Assembly (NCBI GenBank): GCA_029851415.1
Contig: CM056741.1
Span: 174,203,021 to 174,267,020 of the forward strand
Direction of reading: 5' to 3'
Source: Eretmocerus hayati
Taxonomy: Eukaryota > Arthropoda > Insecta > Hymenoptera > Aphelinidae
DNA length: 64,000 nucleotides
Below, piece after piece: positions 10,573-24,132 of the stretch (positions within the stretch are counted from its first letter, which is position 1; each line of letters starts with the position of its first letter). The translations under genes were made by a program, and so were the position numbers. The notes beneath the pieces were generated by a model. It was not told the DNA's origin and ran no database searches. It saw nothing but the letters and a program-made list of their open reading frames with translations.

Positions 10573-11350
10573 GTATGGTATAGAACCAACTATTTCTCAT
10601 AGGTTCCAAGTCCTAAATGCGTGACGTGACCCCTACCCAAGTGATTTAAGTCGCTTTACGAGGGTTTTGTATCAGTTCCATGCATACCTTTCTAGCCTAC
10701 TAGATAGTCACCTACATATATCGTAGCAATTTTTTTCAAAGTAGTATCACTGCATTAGACGAAATCTACGAGATGAAAGGCTACGTTGACTCCCGTGGCC
10801 TATAGAGCCATGAAGGGGTATGCACGGACTTGACATGTCCGGGTAAACTATCCCAATAATACTCATACACTTTTGTTTGGATATCAGGGTGACTGAACGC
10901 CAATTTCCCGACTGGATCAGAGAAGACAAATGTCCGTTTAGTCGCACAATGCCAAAAAAAAAGTTTCTGCTTCGTATCCGCACGACGCTTTTGGGCCCGG
11001 GGAACTGCGGTTTCCCTCACTTCGATCGGGAATCCAACGGTCCCAGGGCACAAAATACTAGTACCTACGAAAACAGGATGAAATTTTACTGCTTTCTACG
11101 CAGCCGCAGAAATTCAGACTCCCAAAACTAATTCCATCGAAGAGTCAAGGGAATTTCCTTTTATTCTTCGATATTTTCATTCAAAATATCAATGAAAATA
11201 ATATCAAGAAAATATTACTCAGGTATAAAAAAAATTCCTAACTTCCATAGGTATTGGAATATTCCACTTTTTATTATCCAGAATCGATTAAACTGATAAA
11301 AAAGTCCGAGACATGACTGCATTCCAAGGTCAGCTTTCACGCGGATTACT

Positions 11351-11657
11351 CTGGGTCCGTATTCTACATTTTGCGGTAAAATTTTCCGGTAAATTTCACC
11401 GCAAAATTTGCCGGCCTAGGTGGCGCTCTGCCGGTAACCTGTAAAATTTGCCGCTGTTGCTGCAGTTTATGTCCGGCGCGGTTTGGTGTATTTGCGGTGA
11501 TGGCATTTGCCGTAAAAGATAAGGCAAACCGCGACGGGGAACTGCAGCAACAGCGGCAACTTTTACAGGTTACCGGCAGAGCGCCACGTTTGCCGGCAAA
11601 TCTTGCGGTAAATTTTGCCGGAAAACTCTACCGCAAAATTTAGAATACGGCCCCGGA
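11351..11657. mobile_element. Foldback MITE, about 307 bp
   Basis: Inverted arms of about 120 bp share CCGTATTCTA, TTTGCGGTA, GGCGCTCTGCCGGTAACCTG and GCCGCTGTTGCTGCAGTT in mirrored order. The GC-richer loop contains a second set of CGCGGTTTG-like inverted words. The ends look like GG(T/G)CCGTATTCTA; no target duplication is clear. Non-coding. Confidence 0.8.
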
Positions 11658-14544
11658 GGGTAGTAAAATGTACCATTCAACAGCGCAGTGATCTAGTATC
11701 TGATAGAATTCATATAAAAAAAAAATTACAATGATGCGAACGCAATGTGGGTCAAAGGTTCGCTCCCTTCCTTCGTCCCCACCAACTGACAAAAACTTTT
11801 GAAACGGACCAGTAAAGTCTTGCTACTATGAATAAGAAGTCAATCCTGATAAATCTATATCTAGAATTGATTCTAAATTATGTATAAGTTGGCATTCATT
11901 GATGTACGACCCAATATTCGAATAATATAGATACAAAATCAATTGTTGAAGTTCCTTGGCAAGAATAAATGGCTGCAGTACGTATTTTAGTATTTCTGAA
12001 CTCGAGCAATATGCAGCACTGGGTAAATTTTCGTATCGATGATGGATAAGTCGACGTTCAATCAATTCTAGCATTATACTTAAGCGCATATGGAGAGAAG
12101 TAATTTTTTCCGTATTAAGTATAAATGAAACTATCTCACGATTTCGGTAAGAGCTAACAAGCTACGCATTTGGATGCTCTTTTCTAAAGAGACAACAATA
12201 TTACCGAATTTCTGAAAATTCCATCGCATTACCGTGTAAGTATATTGAATGGAGATAAGGTTCCTTTCTAATTAGCCGGGAATTCGTCGAGGTTTCGTGA
12301 TAAAGTAGAGCATCTTTATACGAGAACAACCATATTATGTCTCAAAGAAGATTTGAATACAAACCAGAATCCAAAAAGTGAATTCGACTTGAGGCTAATC
12401 CCATCTAATGAGCCAATTCACATCTTCTTTGATTTTGAGCCACACAAAAATAATCAATCCTAGACAAATATAAAAGAAATTCGAAACCATAATATTATCT
12501 ATATAAGCGCTAGAGTTCACTCCCAACCCTGCTTTGGATGTACCTATATACGAGATATAAAGTTGAGATTCAACGATCAGATATCCTTGATTGAGAACAT
12601 ACTCGTAGAGAGCTTGGCAGCGCTCTATCTCATGAAATTTTTGTCTCTCTTAATACTCGTAGGTGGCTGGGCGTATCTGGCAATATAATGCGTACGTGCT
12701 TTGTATTTTCCCCTCATTGTAATATATGTCACAAACGAGTAGACTATAATATATACTAGACTAGGCGAAGAAAGCAGTCTCGCATAATAAGGGATTTCAT
12801 ATGAACGAAAAAAGCTCGTGAAATAATAAGAATAAGACAGCGAAAGTGCGAATGAAAAGTTGCCAGATGCGATACAGCCGCCAATTTGCGAGGGAGATTT
12901 AATTTTAGCTGTTTCGCGTTATTTTTATAAATATACAAGCCAGAAAGTTTCTTTTGGCATTTGAATACGGTGATGAGTAATTAATGAAGCTCGGGTATAA
13001 ATAATGTGTTCAAGGGTCGGTAATCTGATGAGAGAAGGGTTGACTCGCCTGTTAATGGATCCATGCCTATCGGAAGAGTTTCTCGACCAAGACGAGAAAA
13101 TTGACCCGTGAGTGATTGAATTTCAATTAAAAAAGCTTTCAGGTTTGTTATTATATATCCATGATTTTCTTTTTTTTTAATTTTCTTTCTTTTACGACTG
13201 ACTAGCTCATTTACAAACTGGATTTTCTTTTTTCATACTTGTGATAGAGTTCGTTTTCTGTTTGTACAAGAATAAAATCTCATTTGCTTTTTCCACATTC
13301 CTGGGAATTCCAATTTCCGATCAATATCGCGGTCTTGCATAGATAGCTCAGAGGTCTCATCAAGTCTCTCGGGAGGCTATGTACTTGTTCAGATCACTAT
13401 TTCTCAGAATATTCGATGGCACAACTTTCACATTGTGACCTACTCTGTGCGAATCTTCGTTGTATTACTTTAATTTAGATGGAATATTTACAGGAAGATC
13501 TCATTTCAAAATATTCACTCCCGAATATTCCAAGAACGGGGAGGCTTTACCATACTCTGAGATACACAATTCGGTAAACATTGTTTGCATGGAAGTGAAG
13601 GATGAAAGCTTATTAGTTTTGATTCCATATTTATTGTTCGAAAATAGTCACGCATTATTTGAGATATAGGATGAAACCACTTGTTCGCATAATCTACACG
13701 TTTCGAAAATTGTCGATATTGCCGAGATTGCACCATTTTGCCTGATTCTACCACCCCTGTAATTTTGTAGATACGAGTACATATATCTTCCACCACAGAT
13801 ATTTTTCATCTTGAGTTTAAATGATCTTGGTCAACCGCAAAGTATAGTATTTTATTTTTAATCCAATACTGGTGATTTTACACGTGTCTCGGTTTCTCAC
13901 AACTGACTGTAAAATTTTGAATCCATGAACAGATAAGCCTGAAGTGTAGCAATTTTTGAGTTGCTTATTTGATTCAATAATGATTCAAGACCTTTGAACC
14001 AGCCTTTGAAGTACCATTTTTGAAGTTCGAAATTTGCATTTCAAAACGACTTCTTAAGCAAGATGTGTATGTAGTTAACGCGTTTGTGAGAAGATATGTA
14101 CGCAATCTTATCACTTTTCATATTTCTGATGAGGCTTTATCAAAATATCAAATTTCCTTTGCAGGGCTTATTCCATATTTTGTAATATCATCAATTTCCG
14201 CACGTAAATGGAAGATTACTCAAGTGAGGTTCGATAATTTCCAACGTGTTTGGGCTCTGTTTGTAGACCTTGAAATAAGCTTCCAAATGAGCAAAGATAC
14301 GTTGGAAATTGCCGAATCCAACGTAAGAAGTCTGCTGATAATCGCTTAATTTTATGTGATCAATTAATAAATTGCGTAAAAAACGAAAATCTGGAGAAAC
14401 TCAGCGAAATCGAGTCCGATTCCAAAACTGCTGTGTACACATGTTTATTATAACATGAACAACGAGAAACCACCACGACATAAGCCATTGGATTTGTCTC
14501 CGCTGTTGGACGTGAGCTGAAACTCAATGAAAAGTGGGCCCCAC

Positions 14545-14574
14545 GGGTGGGGCCCATCGCAGTGAACGTGTTAA
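14545..14574. mobile_element. Possible solo end of a piggyBac-type element
   Basis: A TTAA at 14571-14574 is preceded by CACGTTCACTGCGATGGG read outward on the minus strand. A GC hairpin (GGGCCCCAC against GTGGGGCCC) lies just inside, from about 14529. A TTAA target and a subterminal hairpin are piggyBac-like, but the matching second end was not found. A similar end lies at 35682-35718. Confidence 0.3.
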
Positions 14575-14589
14575 TCAGTAAATTGACCA

Positions 14590-14785
14590 GTCAGGCCCAA
14601 CCATAACCCCCACAGCCACGAAATATATATTTTAACAAAATTAAACCAAATTAGACCGAACCATGAGACCGAACCAGATTGAGCTAAACCAAATTGGACC
14701 TAAATTTTACTGGAATAGGCCGGACTAGACTAAATGAGGCCGAAAGGCCGAATTAGATCGAATTGGACCGCACTGAAACCGTAGT
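14590..14785. repeat. Degenerate minisatellite, about 10-11 bp unit
   Basis: Repeated variants of AAATTAGACCGAACC, such as ACCAAATTAGACCGAACC, AACCAAATTGGACC and GAATTAGATCGAATTGGACCG. The units are too diverged to count exactly. It directly precedes a second, different array. Confidence 0.6.
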
Positions 14786-14789
14786 AGTC

Positions 14790-15255
14790 TGGTCATTCTA
14801 GTGCGGCACTTGTACATCACTAGTGATCTTAGCAGTACTAGTGAAATTCTAGAGATACTAGTGCATCCCAGTTCGGTTCTAGAGTTTTTAGTGCGGTCCT
14901 CGCGGTATTAGTTCAGTCCCAGCGACATTAGTCCGGACCTAGCAATCCCTAGCGGTACTATTATAATGAGACTATTATGTGAGGTCCTAGTGGCCCTAGC
15001 GGTATTAGTTTGGCCCTAGCTGTCCTGGTGATTCCAGCGGCCCTAGAGCCGTCCTAGTGGTACTAGTGCAGCCTCAGCGGTACTAGTGCGGTCCTAGTGG
15101 TATTACTGCGGTCCTATAGCGATACTGGATTCTGTATTGCTATCGATATCAGTGCGGACCTACTGTTCCTAGCAGTACTATTTCAGCCCTAGCAACAATA
15201 GTGTGGACCTAGCAGTTTAGCGGCCCCAGCAGCTCAAGTACGGTCCTCGGACTGG
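14790..15255. repeat. Degenerate minisatellite, about 20-bp unit
   Basis: About 20 diverged copies of a unit close to GCGGTCCTAGCGGTACTAGT. The copies keep GGTCCTAG and GGTACTAGTG words at about 10-bp half-spacing, so the unit may itself be a duplicated 10-mer. Non-coding. Confidence 0.8.
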
Positions 15256-17538
15256 GTTAAAATTATTGTAATAAAATAATTATTCTGCTATCTGTGAGGT
15301 TTATCGTCAATTTAATTCATCGGTCTCTATGAGCAAAAATATTACGACATGTCCCAAACAGTTAGCTCAAACGCTGATCCGAATGATTACGACTCGTCCC
15401 ACCTGACATTTCAACTTGATTGAAGAATCTGGAGACGATCTAGATGAGCTCAAGTATCAGGAATTCTTTGCACTACAATTGTAAGATAAAAGGATTCCTC
15501 TCGGTGTGACCTCTCATGTAATAATTAGGATACAAAATTAATGAGTTATTAATGTGTGACTGAAATACATTATAAATGATTGAATTTTATCTTTTTTATG
15601 GATGTTGCGAGCACTTCTCTATTATTTTGATACAATTTTTCAATTGATAGTCAAACTGGTGTTTTTTTTTCTTTTTAATCTGAAATTTCCCAGGCACCAA
15701 AGATTTGAATGAATGCAGACCCGATACAGGAAAAATTCTAATAAAAAATTGCTTCGACGCGTTTAGTAGTGAAGCCGAAATCGGTATAGATCTCATCTCT
15801 GGTGTGAGACGGGCCTCCCTGCGCCACCGCGGGGGCGCCGATGAGACTCGAGTACTTAATATTATCTCCAATAACATGAAAATCTCTTTAAGTGTCAAAA
15901 TGAGGTAAAAGAAATTTCTAAATAGTTCAGGACCTACTGAGTAATTTCAATAGTATATCATGACACTATCCATATGCACGCAGTCTCATACGATATTATA
16001 TAGCTCGAAAATCCAAAAATAATGTTCAAAATTGCGATTTTTAGGCTAGAGTCCTATAAAAGCATTTTCGACAACAGATTATTCTCATACTTTTTTCGGA
16101 ATTCGTCCTTAAAATTTCACTATAGCTTCATATACAAATCTTGAATCTTTCCTCCACGAATAAAAGTTTGGAATGTTTCTGAAGCGAGGTAAGGGGCTCT
16201 GTTCACTCCATCATCTTGAATGTTTTCAATGCCAGTATTCACTTGAATATTCGCCAATCAATACCCATACCCACAGCTAGAATAACGAATAAGTGATGGT
16301 ATAGTAATATCACTTGTTTATCTTATACTTATCACTTCTTCGACCAAAATACCTCCAGCGTTACTGTAAGTGAAGGCGTATATGGTGAATCGATGAGTAG
16401 AAAGCTCATCAATATTGCAGCCAGACCACGAACAAACCAAACATTTCCATATTCAAACATTTCGATAGGATACGTACGTGAAATAGAGTTCCGTACTTCG
16501 GAAGGTATTCAACTTACATATTATATGTATAGCCAACGCGCATCAGGAGGCAAGATAACTTTTAACAATAGTTTGTTACTCCAATGCTAACAATATCCTA
16601 TTATCTCACCCGATGATGGCACGTACTGTCCAGTTCTTTTCCAATTTAGTTCAAGAATAACTAATTACTGAAGTACAACAGACTGCTTGACGATTTCGAT
16701 TCAAGATAGGTTTTTGGTAGGGTAGAAGCCACGGACTATATTTCTTTTAAAAATGATGAGAAAAATTACAGTGCATGATCGCAGGGGAGAAAAATTTCAA
16801 CAGCCATCTTGCTAACAAACTACCTACGAGATATCAAAAGTTGACAAATTTCGGGAGATTGGAAAATTTTTCAAGATGATCCGAAGTATGTCTCGATTGG
16901 ATTAATGCAAGCCAAATCAACTCAGCTATTAGAGCACGTGATTTTTTAAGTAACCTTCTATCACTTGTCTTTCAAAGAAAAAAAACCTACGAGGCAAGTA
17001 TGAGACCCTAAAAGACAACCTTCCAATGAGATGACAACAATTTTATGAAAGATTACTGGATGAAAAGTTCAACAGCCCTTTCCCGCTTTTTCCTCACCAG
17101 ATGATGGTGTGTATTTGAACCCAAGAGAGACCTCAAATTTCGGAAGAAAAGAAAATTATCTACTACTTTGACCTAAGCGAGCTTACTTTTAGTTATTGTA
17201 ATGTATATTTTTCAACTCTCAATCACTGGATAACGCGAAACCTCGAGGTCGTTGAGAATTGCAGTGCCGATATTCAAACACGAAAACGTGACGCTGTGAG
17301 CTCTAGACGATGTATGATGATTGCAATTCTGTACTAAAGACAGGGGTTCTCAGCCAGTACAATTTGCTTACCTATAGAAAATAGCTTATTTTTCAAATTA
17401 GACACAAAGCATAAACCTTGATTGAAACCTATCAAATTGGAGTGAATTTCCACTGAGGATTCCCTTGGTGTTTGGACTTATATACCATTGATGATATGGT
17501 TACGAGAACTAGTAAATCGACGCTTCATGTTGTATGTA

Positions 17539-17748
17539 CACTCACCGGACAAGTGATCTGAACAAATCCGAAAAATATTTTCTATCCCTGAGCCGCTGTT
17601 TGGAATTTTGAGATTGGGTTTCAATTTTGAAGGGTTGGGGGACAATTACGTTCATCAAGACATCACAAATGGTTTGATTTGGATTGAAACAGCAGCTCAG
17701 GGACAAAAAGCTTTTTCAGATTTGTTCAGATATTTTGTCCGTCCAGTG
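17539..17748. mobile_element. Tc1/mariner-type MITE, TA-flanked
   Basis: 210 bp with inverted repeats of about 60 bp. The left end reads CACTCACCGGACAAGTGATC and the right end, reversed, CACTGGACGGACAAAATATC. Both arms share CTGAACAAATC and CCCTGAGC(C/T)GCTGTTT. It is flanked by TA at 17537-17538 and 17749-17750. A CACTG..GGACAAA terminus with a TA duplication fits the Tc1/mariner superfamily. No transposase. Confidence 0.85.
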
Positions 17749-19741
17749 TACATATAATGCCTCTGCATACAAACTCTGAATTATTCCTGGCGGGTTGAGA
17801 TCCCACCCGAATCAACAAAATTGAGGTAGCTCGGATTCTATCCGTTGAACTCAGATGTCTCTTGGCCAATTTTTGAGAAGTAGAAACAAACTACAAAATG
17901 AGTTTAATCATGATATCATGATTCAGCCTGCTGAAAATATCGTACAAATCGACAAGATCGATATCTGTATCATTATCAATCTGTTGAAGATCTTACATCA
18001 GCTTAAGTCAGTTAATTCCCATATCACTATATGCTGATGTTGTAGAAATTGTCAGGTTCGGCACATTCACATTGAGCAAAATGCGTTCGGATATCTGTAA
18101 GGTGATAAATAAGAACATTTTAGAAATTTTTTTGAGAAAGTTCTAAAATTTTCAGGAGCTTTGACTGAGATCATTCTAACATTCAAACCACTTTTATCAT
18201 TTTTTTCCAAAATTCTTTTTAGCGTTTCTACGTGAATATTTACCCATATAGACGTTAAATAGCTAATCCCATGCTTTCCCAGCACTTCCTATGCTTCAAA
18301 GAGCGTCTTTAAATGAATAATGAAAAGACAATATTCCTACATCAGAATAAAATACCACTATGTTATCACCCCACTGATTCTCACGGTCTTTTCATAGTTC
18401 TACAAAGGGGGTTGAATTCCCGCCACTTTGGCAACTTTATGATTAAAATGGATCTCGTCAAATATTCATAAGCCCCACTGTGAAATAAGATATCTGATTT
18501 GACATCATAATACCTGGGGAACAAGTTAATTGTACAGGTAGAGATTTCATGGACAAACCACGAAAACAAATCAAATGAAGTCTGAAGTGGCACTGTCCTA
18601 AAGTAGAGTGCAGAATATGATACCATTTCACAATTCATTTGAATAACTATGCAACACTGATTGTGAGTAAGATCCAACGTTTATGACTTGTTGATCACAA
18701 TGAAGTAGGTACTAATATTACCTTACATCAATAACTTCTGTAATCTAGCAGTCTAATTCATCAAATGAAGTTTCACAGATGAACCTAGTTTGATGAATGA
18801 AGAAATAGAAGTGGAAAATTTGTCAAAAGCATTCATTCCCAGAAGCGACACTCTACGGGAAGTCATGTTCAAAGGAGAGAGACTATTGTGTGCATGCGAT
18901 GCTCATTTCAAATCAAGATAAAGTAAAAGACATTTGCCTATCATCTCGACAAACTTTTCATAGGAATCATATTAGCGAGTTGCAGGAAGGTCAGCCAAAA
19001 GGAACAAATTAATACAGAAAAGAGAACTGAGCCAGATTAACTAACAAATAATACCCACTGCTACCACAAAATATGTGTATCTATTCTCATGAGTGAGGGT
19101 AGGTATATGGTCTGTGAAAGATAGATAGCATATGCGTAAAGCAACTGTGGCACGTGATTAATCATTATTAGGTGCCATTCACAACAAAACGTCCGCAGGA
19201 TTTTGATAGATTTTGGGCTCGTTCCTCCCCCTTTGACACATCATGTTGAATCAACCTCCCCCCTTAAAAGATGTCACAAAATTCATGACCACCCCCTCTC
19301 ACCTAATCCTCTTTTGATAAGAACTTGATTTAAGTCATCCGAGAGAACTGGAGTTTACATGCCAATAGCGCAAACGGAAAGAGGATGAAATTCGAGTCAT
19401 TTCTGACTAATGTCGTGGTCGTCATTGAAAATTTCACCAGAGACACGATTTGAATGATAAAATTGACATTTTAATAAGTTGACAAGGCGCATGAAAATTT
19501 TATCTGATAAAGAGAAAGGAGTAAACATGCTATTAATCTACCATTCTTAATTATGTCGAGATAAAATCCCTCTCAGCAAGTCATGCTCGAGTCCCATGAA
19601 ATGAAAACACACTGTGGTGGAACCACTGAGAAAGATCCATAATGATATATTTAACCAAATCTTCACAAATCGTGTCAGCTTGGATTGTGATTGTAATCAA
19701 ACTAGCACGTTCAGGAGCCTTGAAAGCCTGAAGCGGGAGAG

Positions 19742-20446
19742 CCTGGCAAAGGTACCCTGGCACCCAAATTGTGAGCTGTGGAGAATCCAAAAAAAAAGAT
19801 CGATGCACCGAAATTCTACTTCCCGAGTCCGCAAGGGAGAAAACTCTACCTTTTTTCATTTTTTTTAAATTATCACGAAACTAGCTCATTCACCCCATCC
19901 TGGTGCGCCTTAACCTTTGCTCGTAACGACACACTCTTGGTCTAGAAAAATTCTACCCAGTCTAACAAAAATTCTACCACCCCGGGTTTTCCCAATATTC
20001 TATTGGGTTTTCCGTGATTAGCAATAATTAGGTTTTGACTCGTGGTCAATTGCAGTCAGCTGATTCATTGACAACGGTTCGGCGCGTGATGCTGGCGTGA
20101 ATGTGACATGATTTAGCATGTTCACACCAGGACTTGGGATTAGAAAATATTTCTAGTGATCACGGAAAACCCCGTAGAAAATTGGGGAAAACCGAGGCGG
20201 TAGAATTTTTTTTGGCCCGGGTAGAATTTTTCTAGACCAAGAGTGTGTCGCTACGAGCAAGGGTTAAGGTGCACCAGGATGGAGTGAATGAGCTAGTTTT
20301 GTGATAATTTAAAGAAAATGAGAAAAGGTAGAATTTTCTCCCTTGCGGACTCGGGAAGTAGAATTTTCGGTGCATCGATCTGTCTTTTTGGATTTTCCAC
20401 AGCTCACAATTTGGGTGCCAGGGTACCTTTGCCGAAGAGCCTTGCC
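19742..20446. mobile_element. Large foldback element, about 280-bp arms
   Basis: The left arm (19742-20019) and right arm (about 20157-20446) are inverted copies. Both read from GGCAAAGGTACCCTGGCACC through GATCGATGCACCGAAA, GAGTCCGCAAGGGAGAAAA, CTAGCTCATTCAC and ACACTCTTGGTCTAGAAAAA to GGGTTTTCCGTGAT. The loop of about 140 bp is unrelated. Open frames in both arms are mirror images of each other, not genes. Exact ends and target duplication are unclear. Confidence 0.85.
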
Positions 20447-23172
20447 TCAAACTGCCGTTACATGTTTCATCTGAGAAATTCCCGAGAGAATCAGAATATT
20501 TCAATTTGTGGACAATATCAGCAGATAGAAAAGAATTGAACAACATTTCAAGAACGTCACAGGGAGTCAGACTCTCCCCCTCCCCACATCCAAAAGTGTC
20601 ACATTTTTTAACACTCCTCCTCCCCCCTCAAGTGTGATTTCTCAAAAACACAGTGCTTGTGTCAGGCGCTAAACATTTGACTGTGCGCTTTTTTGCCCCA
20701 TCTAGACTTAGATATCCAAGAAACGGACCCACAAGTGCAATATCGCGCATAACGCAATAATTTGCAAGACGCGTCTGGGTGGCGCGACACGACGTCTGGC
20801 GAAAAATTATTGGTCATACGAGTATAGAAGAGGCGGGTATCCTATGCAAAGTCTGCCTTGGTGTAGTTGTCTCGATCCTCATTTCATTCGGAATAAAATT
20901 GTGCGATGGTGTTGACTAAATTTTTTTGATGTTTTTGTTCAAACAATTATTAAGAGCCTGGAAAGATTTCCAAGCATGCATAAATCATATTTCATCCATC
21001 TTCTTGCAAATTGAAAGTTTTTTCGGCCTAAATCACATCTTAAAGAGGTCCAATTCGAAGATTTTTCATGCGTGTGATGTTTGATAAGTACCCGAAGAAA
21101 CTTTTATCAAACTCTTCTAGCTTCTCCAACATCCCACTATCTTCTCCAATTTGTGGTTCGCCATGTTTCTATTGGAATATCTGTAAATGTTCCTCTGAAT
21201 GATTTCCCGCGGAATAGTATATTTTTGCACTGGAGCGCGATAGCCCATTTCAGGCACTGTTCTTTGCTCGGTTCTTTATTGACCACATTTGTCCTACAGT
21301 GCCTGGAATGGGCTTCCAAATTAATTTTTCATTACGAGAGCCCTGGATTCGCATTCAAACCCAAAATCTTTGGGTTAAATTGATGAAATTAGAACGGTAT
21401 TACTGTACTAGGCAGGGAAGTTGGATTTCGGGACCATGTGATGATAATGCCGAGGTGAAGCCGAGGCATTGATATTCCACCGATAAAGCATCCTGCCGCG
21501 TGCTCTGTACTATTTTTCTTCCTCGTGACCCAAAATAGTATATTATGATACAAGGGCGCAAACGATGGTTTTCGCACTTCAAGTGACTTTTTTAGGCCTG
21601 AGCCGCAGGCGAGGGTCCAAATAATCACGTGAAAGCGAAAACCGCTGCGCTCGAGTATCATACTATGTTTTGATCTTCTGTGAGCAAATGAAAAGTAACA
21701 AACAGTGTGCAAATGATTCATTTGCGCACAGACGATCAAAAAGACGTTCAAATCCAATCAATAAAAGCTAAATCAAGATATCGATTTAGATTACCGAGGA
21801 GTGAACATAATCATGAACTGTTGAAAAATTGATTTCATTTTATTTTCACACACATCGCGAGGTGAGATTTTCGCCCAGGAATTTATACACATGGGTTAAC
21901 ATTCAGCAAACGAGAGATGGATGACGGAATTATCCACATCTTAGCTTGTATTACTAGTCGCAGTTCGCACTGATATCATGATTTTGAAAATGTTTGTAGA
22001 AAGAATTCCTTCCACCCACAAGTAGAAGACAAAAAGTTCAGATTGTGCAGATAAGTTCAGGCTCTCGCCTCTTTTTCGGGTCAAAAACTAGGAGAGAGCT
22101 GATGAAAAAACCAAGAGAATTCATCCTGGTTTCTTGTCTTTTTGAAAATCGTTTGAGCTTTTTCCAACTGAACTGTGAGTGAATGAAGGGACTCTGGAAC
22201 ACATCTCATCAAAGTTTGAAAATGATTCGTCGGATTGTTCTGGAATATTACTTAGTCCTCCTCAATTATTATATAAATGAATGAAAAAGCAGAAATCAAA
22301 ATCATCAATATTTTCGGCATTCGTCTTGACAGAATATTACTCGAAATACTATTATTAATAAGATTTTGATCGATGCGATATTATCGATATTGATATAATC
22401 TGGAACACTGTGTTACATCATGGTTACATCGATATCGACCAAGTCCTATATATGATCATAATCATATTCCATTATTACAGAACACACGATGGCATAGACT
22501 TGGCTGTGCTATCATTACAAACTTGGAAAAAATACGTCAGTGTGACGATAACAGAACAAGTTTCAAAAGGGAGGAGCTTTCTAAAGGTCAAGCCGTGACA
22601 ATGAAATATTGATGAGATCTTTTTGACTACTCCCATAGTCGAGGCCATACTCCCGAACGAGTATGGCTATGGCGATGAGACCTTCCGACAAAAATATCGA
22701 AAGCAGCCTAGCTTTCCCTTATTCCCCAAAGTATTCTCAAACACAAGTCCATCCAACAAATAGACGATTACCGACCAATAGAGATGAGTTCTGGCAGAGA
22801 TGAGCAATCGTACAAGTAGTGAGCTTGCCTTGCAAAATCGTCGTCGTTCATCATGCAGCCCGTTACGCGTTTGGCCCAAGTGTTTTTGAGACCGCCTCCA
22901 GACAATTAACAGTGGCGACTTGTTTTTAGAAACATAGTCTGAAGCGTATTCTGTTCTGTGCCTGTCTCTCTCCCGTGTATACATTTGTTGATTCTGACGC
23001 GAGACGCGAATAACAAGTTTAAAGAGGAATGATGATGCTGCAATGAGGATTTAAGATTTCTATGATTACTATTCATTGTCATTTTATGGTGAGGATAACT
23101 TTTGACGAGTATGGATTAAGAAAATGTAACATTTTTACATTGTACCAATATAACAGTGAGTACATGAATATA

Positions 23173-24132
23173 AGGTAAGTGTACCCAACTTGCCCCCATT
23201 AAGCCATTTTCTTAATAACTTTGGCCCATCTCCATATTTTCCAACGTACCTTAGCCACACCTTAGCTCATTTCAAAGCTTGTCTTAAGACCTTCAAAATA
23301 AGTTAAAGTACATTCAATTTGAACCAACTGGAGTCAAACTGTTTTAATTCTCCCAAAATGTGATTTTTGAGAGTTTACAAAAGTGTGTACCCAACTTGCC
23401 CCCATTAAGCCTTTTCCTCAATAACTTTGGTTTACTTGAATGATTCTCAACATGCTTCAACTCATCTTGAAGCTTGTTTAAAGACCTTTAAAATGCACTA
23501 AACTACGTCCAATTTGGATTAATTGGAGCCGAACTGTCTCAATTCTTCCGAAATAAAATCGGCGATAAAGTGTTTTTATCGACGTGCACGCACATTTAAA
23601 GCTTTTCCGTGGTTTGAAACACTATTTCTGACCCATTTTGACGTGATAAACACGTTCTGAGTGGTAAAAAAAGTCGTTCTGCACGCCCTTTCGAGATAAA
23701 CATATGGGGGCATGTTAGGTGCACTCCGATGTTGGCATCCTTGTTTACAAATCGTCTCCGTGTTTTGCACATAAAACAACTCCATATCCAAATTTTGCAA
23801 TTTTAGAAAATGAATTTTGAAGGTCTTAAAACAAGGAATCGAATGCGCTAAAGTACGTCGAAATTGGTTGAACTAGAAGAATTTGGCGCCGATTTTACTG
23901 AAGGCAATTCCCTCGGTGCTTTCTTAGCTAAGCAATCACGAAAAATAGAAAAATCACTTTAGATTTTCTGGAGAACGCAGGAATGATTCGGGGTCGACGC
24001 AAACTACCTACTTTCTCATATTTCAACATAACAAACGTAAAAAAAAATTACCAGGAGGCCAAGGAATGCCCATCCCCGAGATCGGCATATGGGGGCATGA
24101 TGGGTACAGACGCAAGTTGGGTACACTTACCT
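23173..24132. mobile_element. TA-flanked element with AGGTAAGTG ends, copy 1
   Basis: 960 bp with inverted repeats AGGTAAGTGTACCCAACTTG and TA on both sides (23171-23172, 24133-24134). About 215 bp inside the left end the terminal region is partly repeated (TGTACCCAACTTGCCCCCAT at about 23178 and 23387). No open frame resembles a transposase, so it is probably non-autonomous. Copies 2 and 3 are at 51920 and 56556. The TA duplication suggests the Tc1/mariner group, but the family is not recognised. Confidence 0.85.

Noticed and set aside
12660..12885. Weak inverted words (GGCTG..CGTATCTGGCAA and TTGCCAGATGCGATACAGCC) 200 bp apart
   Set aside because: Only about 20 bp pair, with gaps; not enough to call an element.
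19581..19868. Overlapping open frames on both strands, also at 20232-20546
   Set aside because: They are mirror images in the two arms of a foldback element and have no domain.
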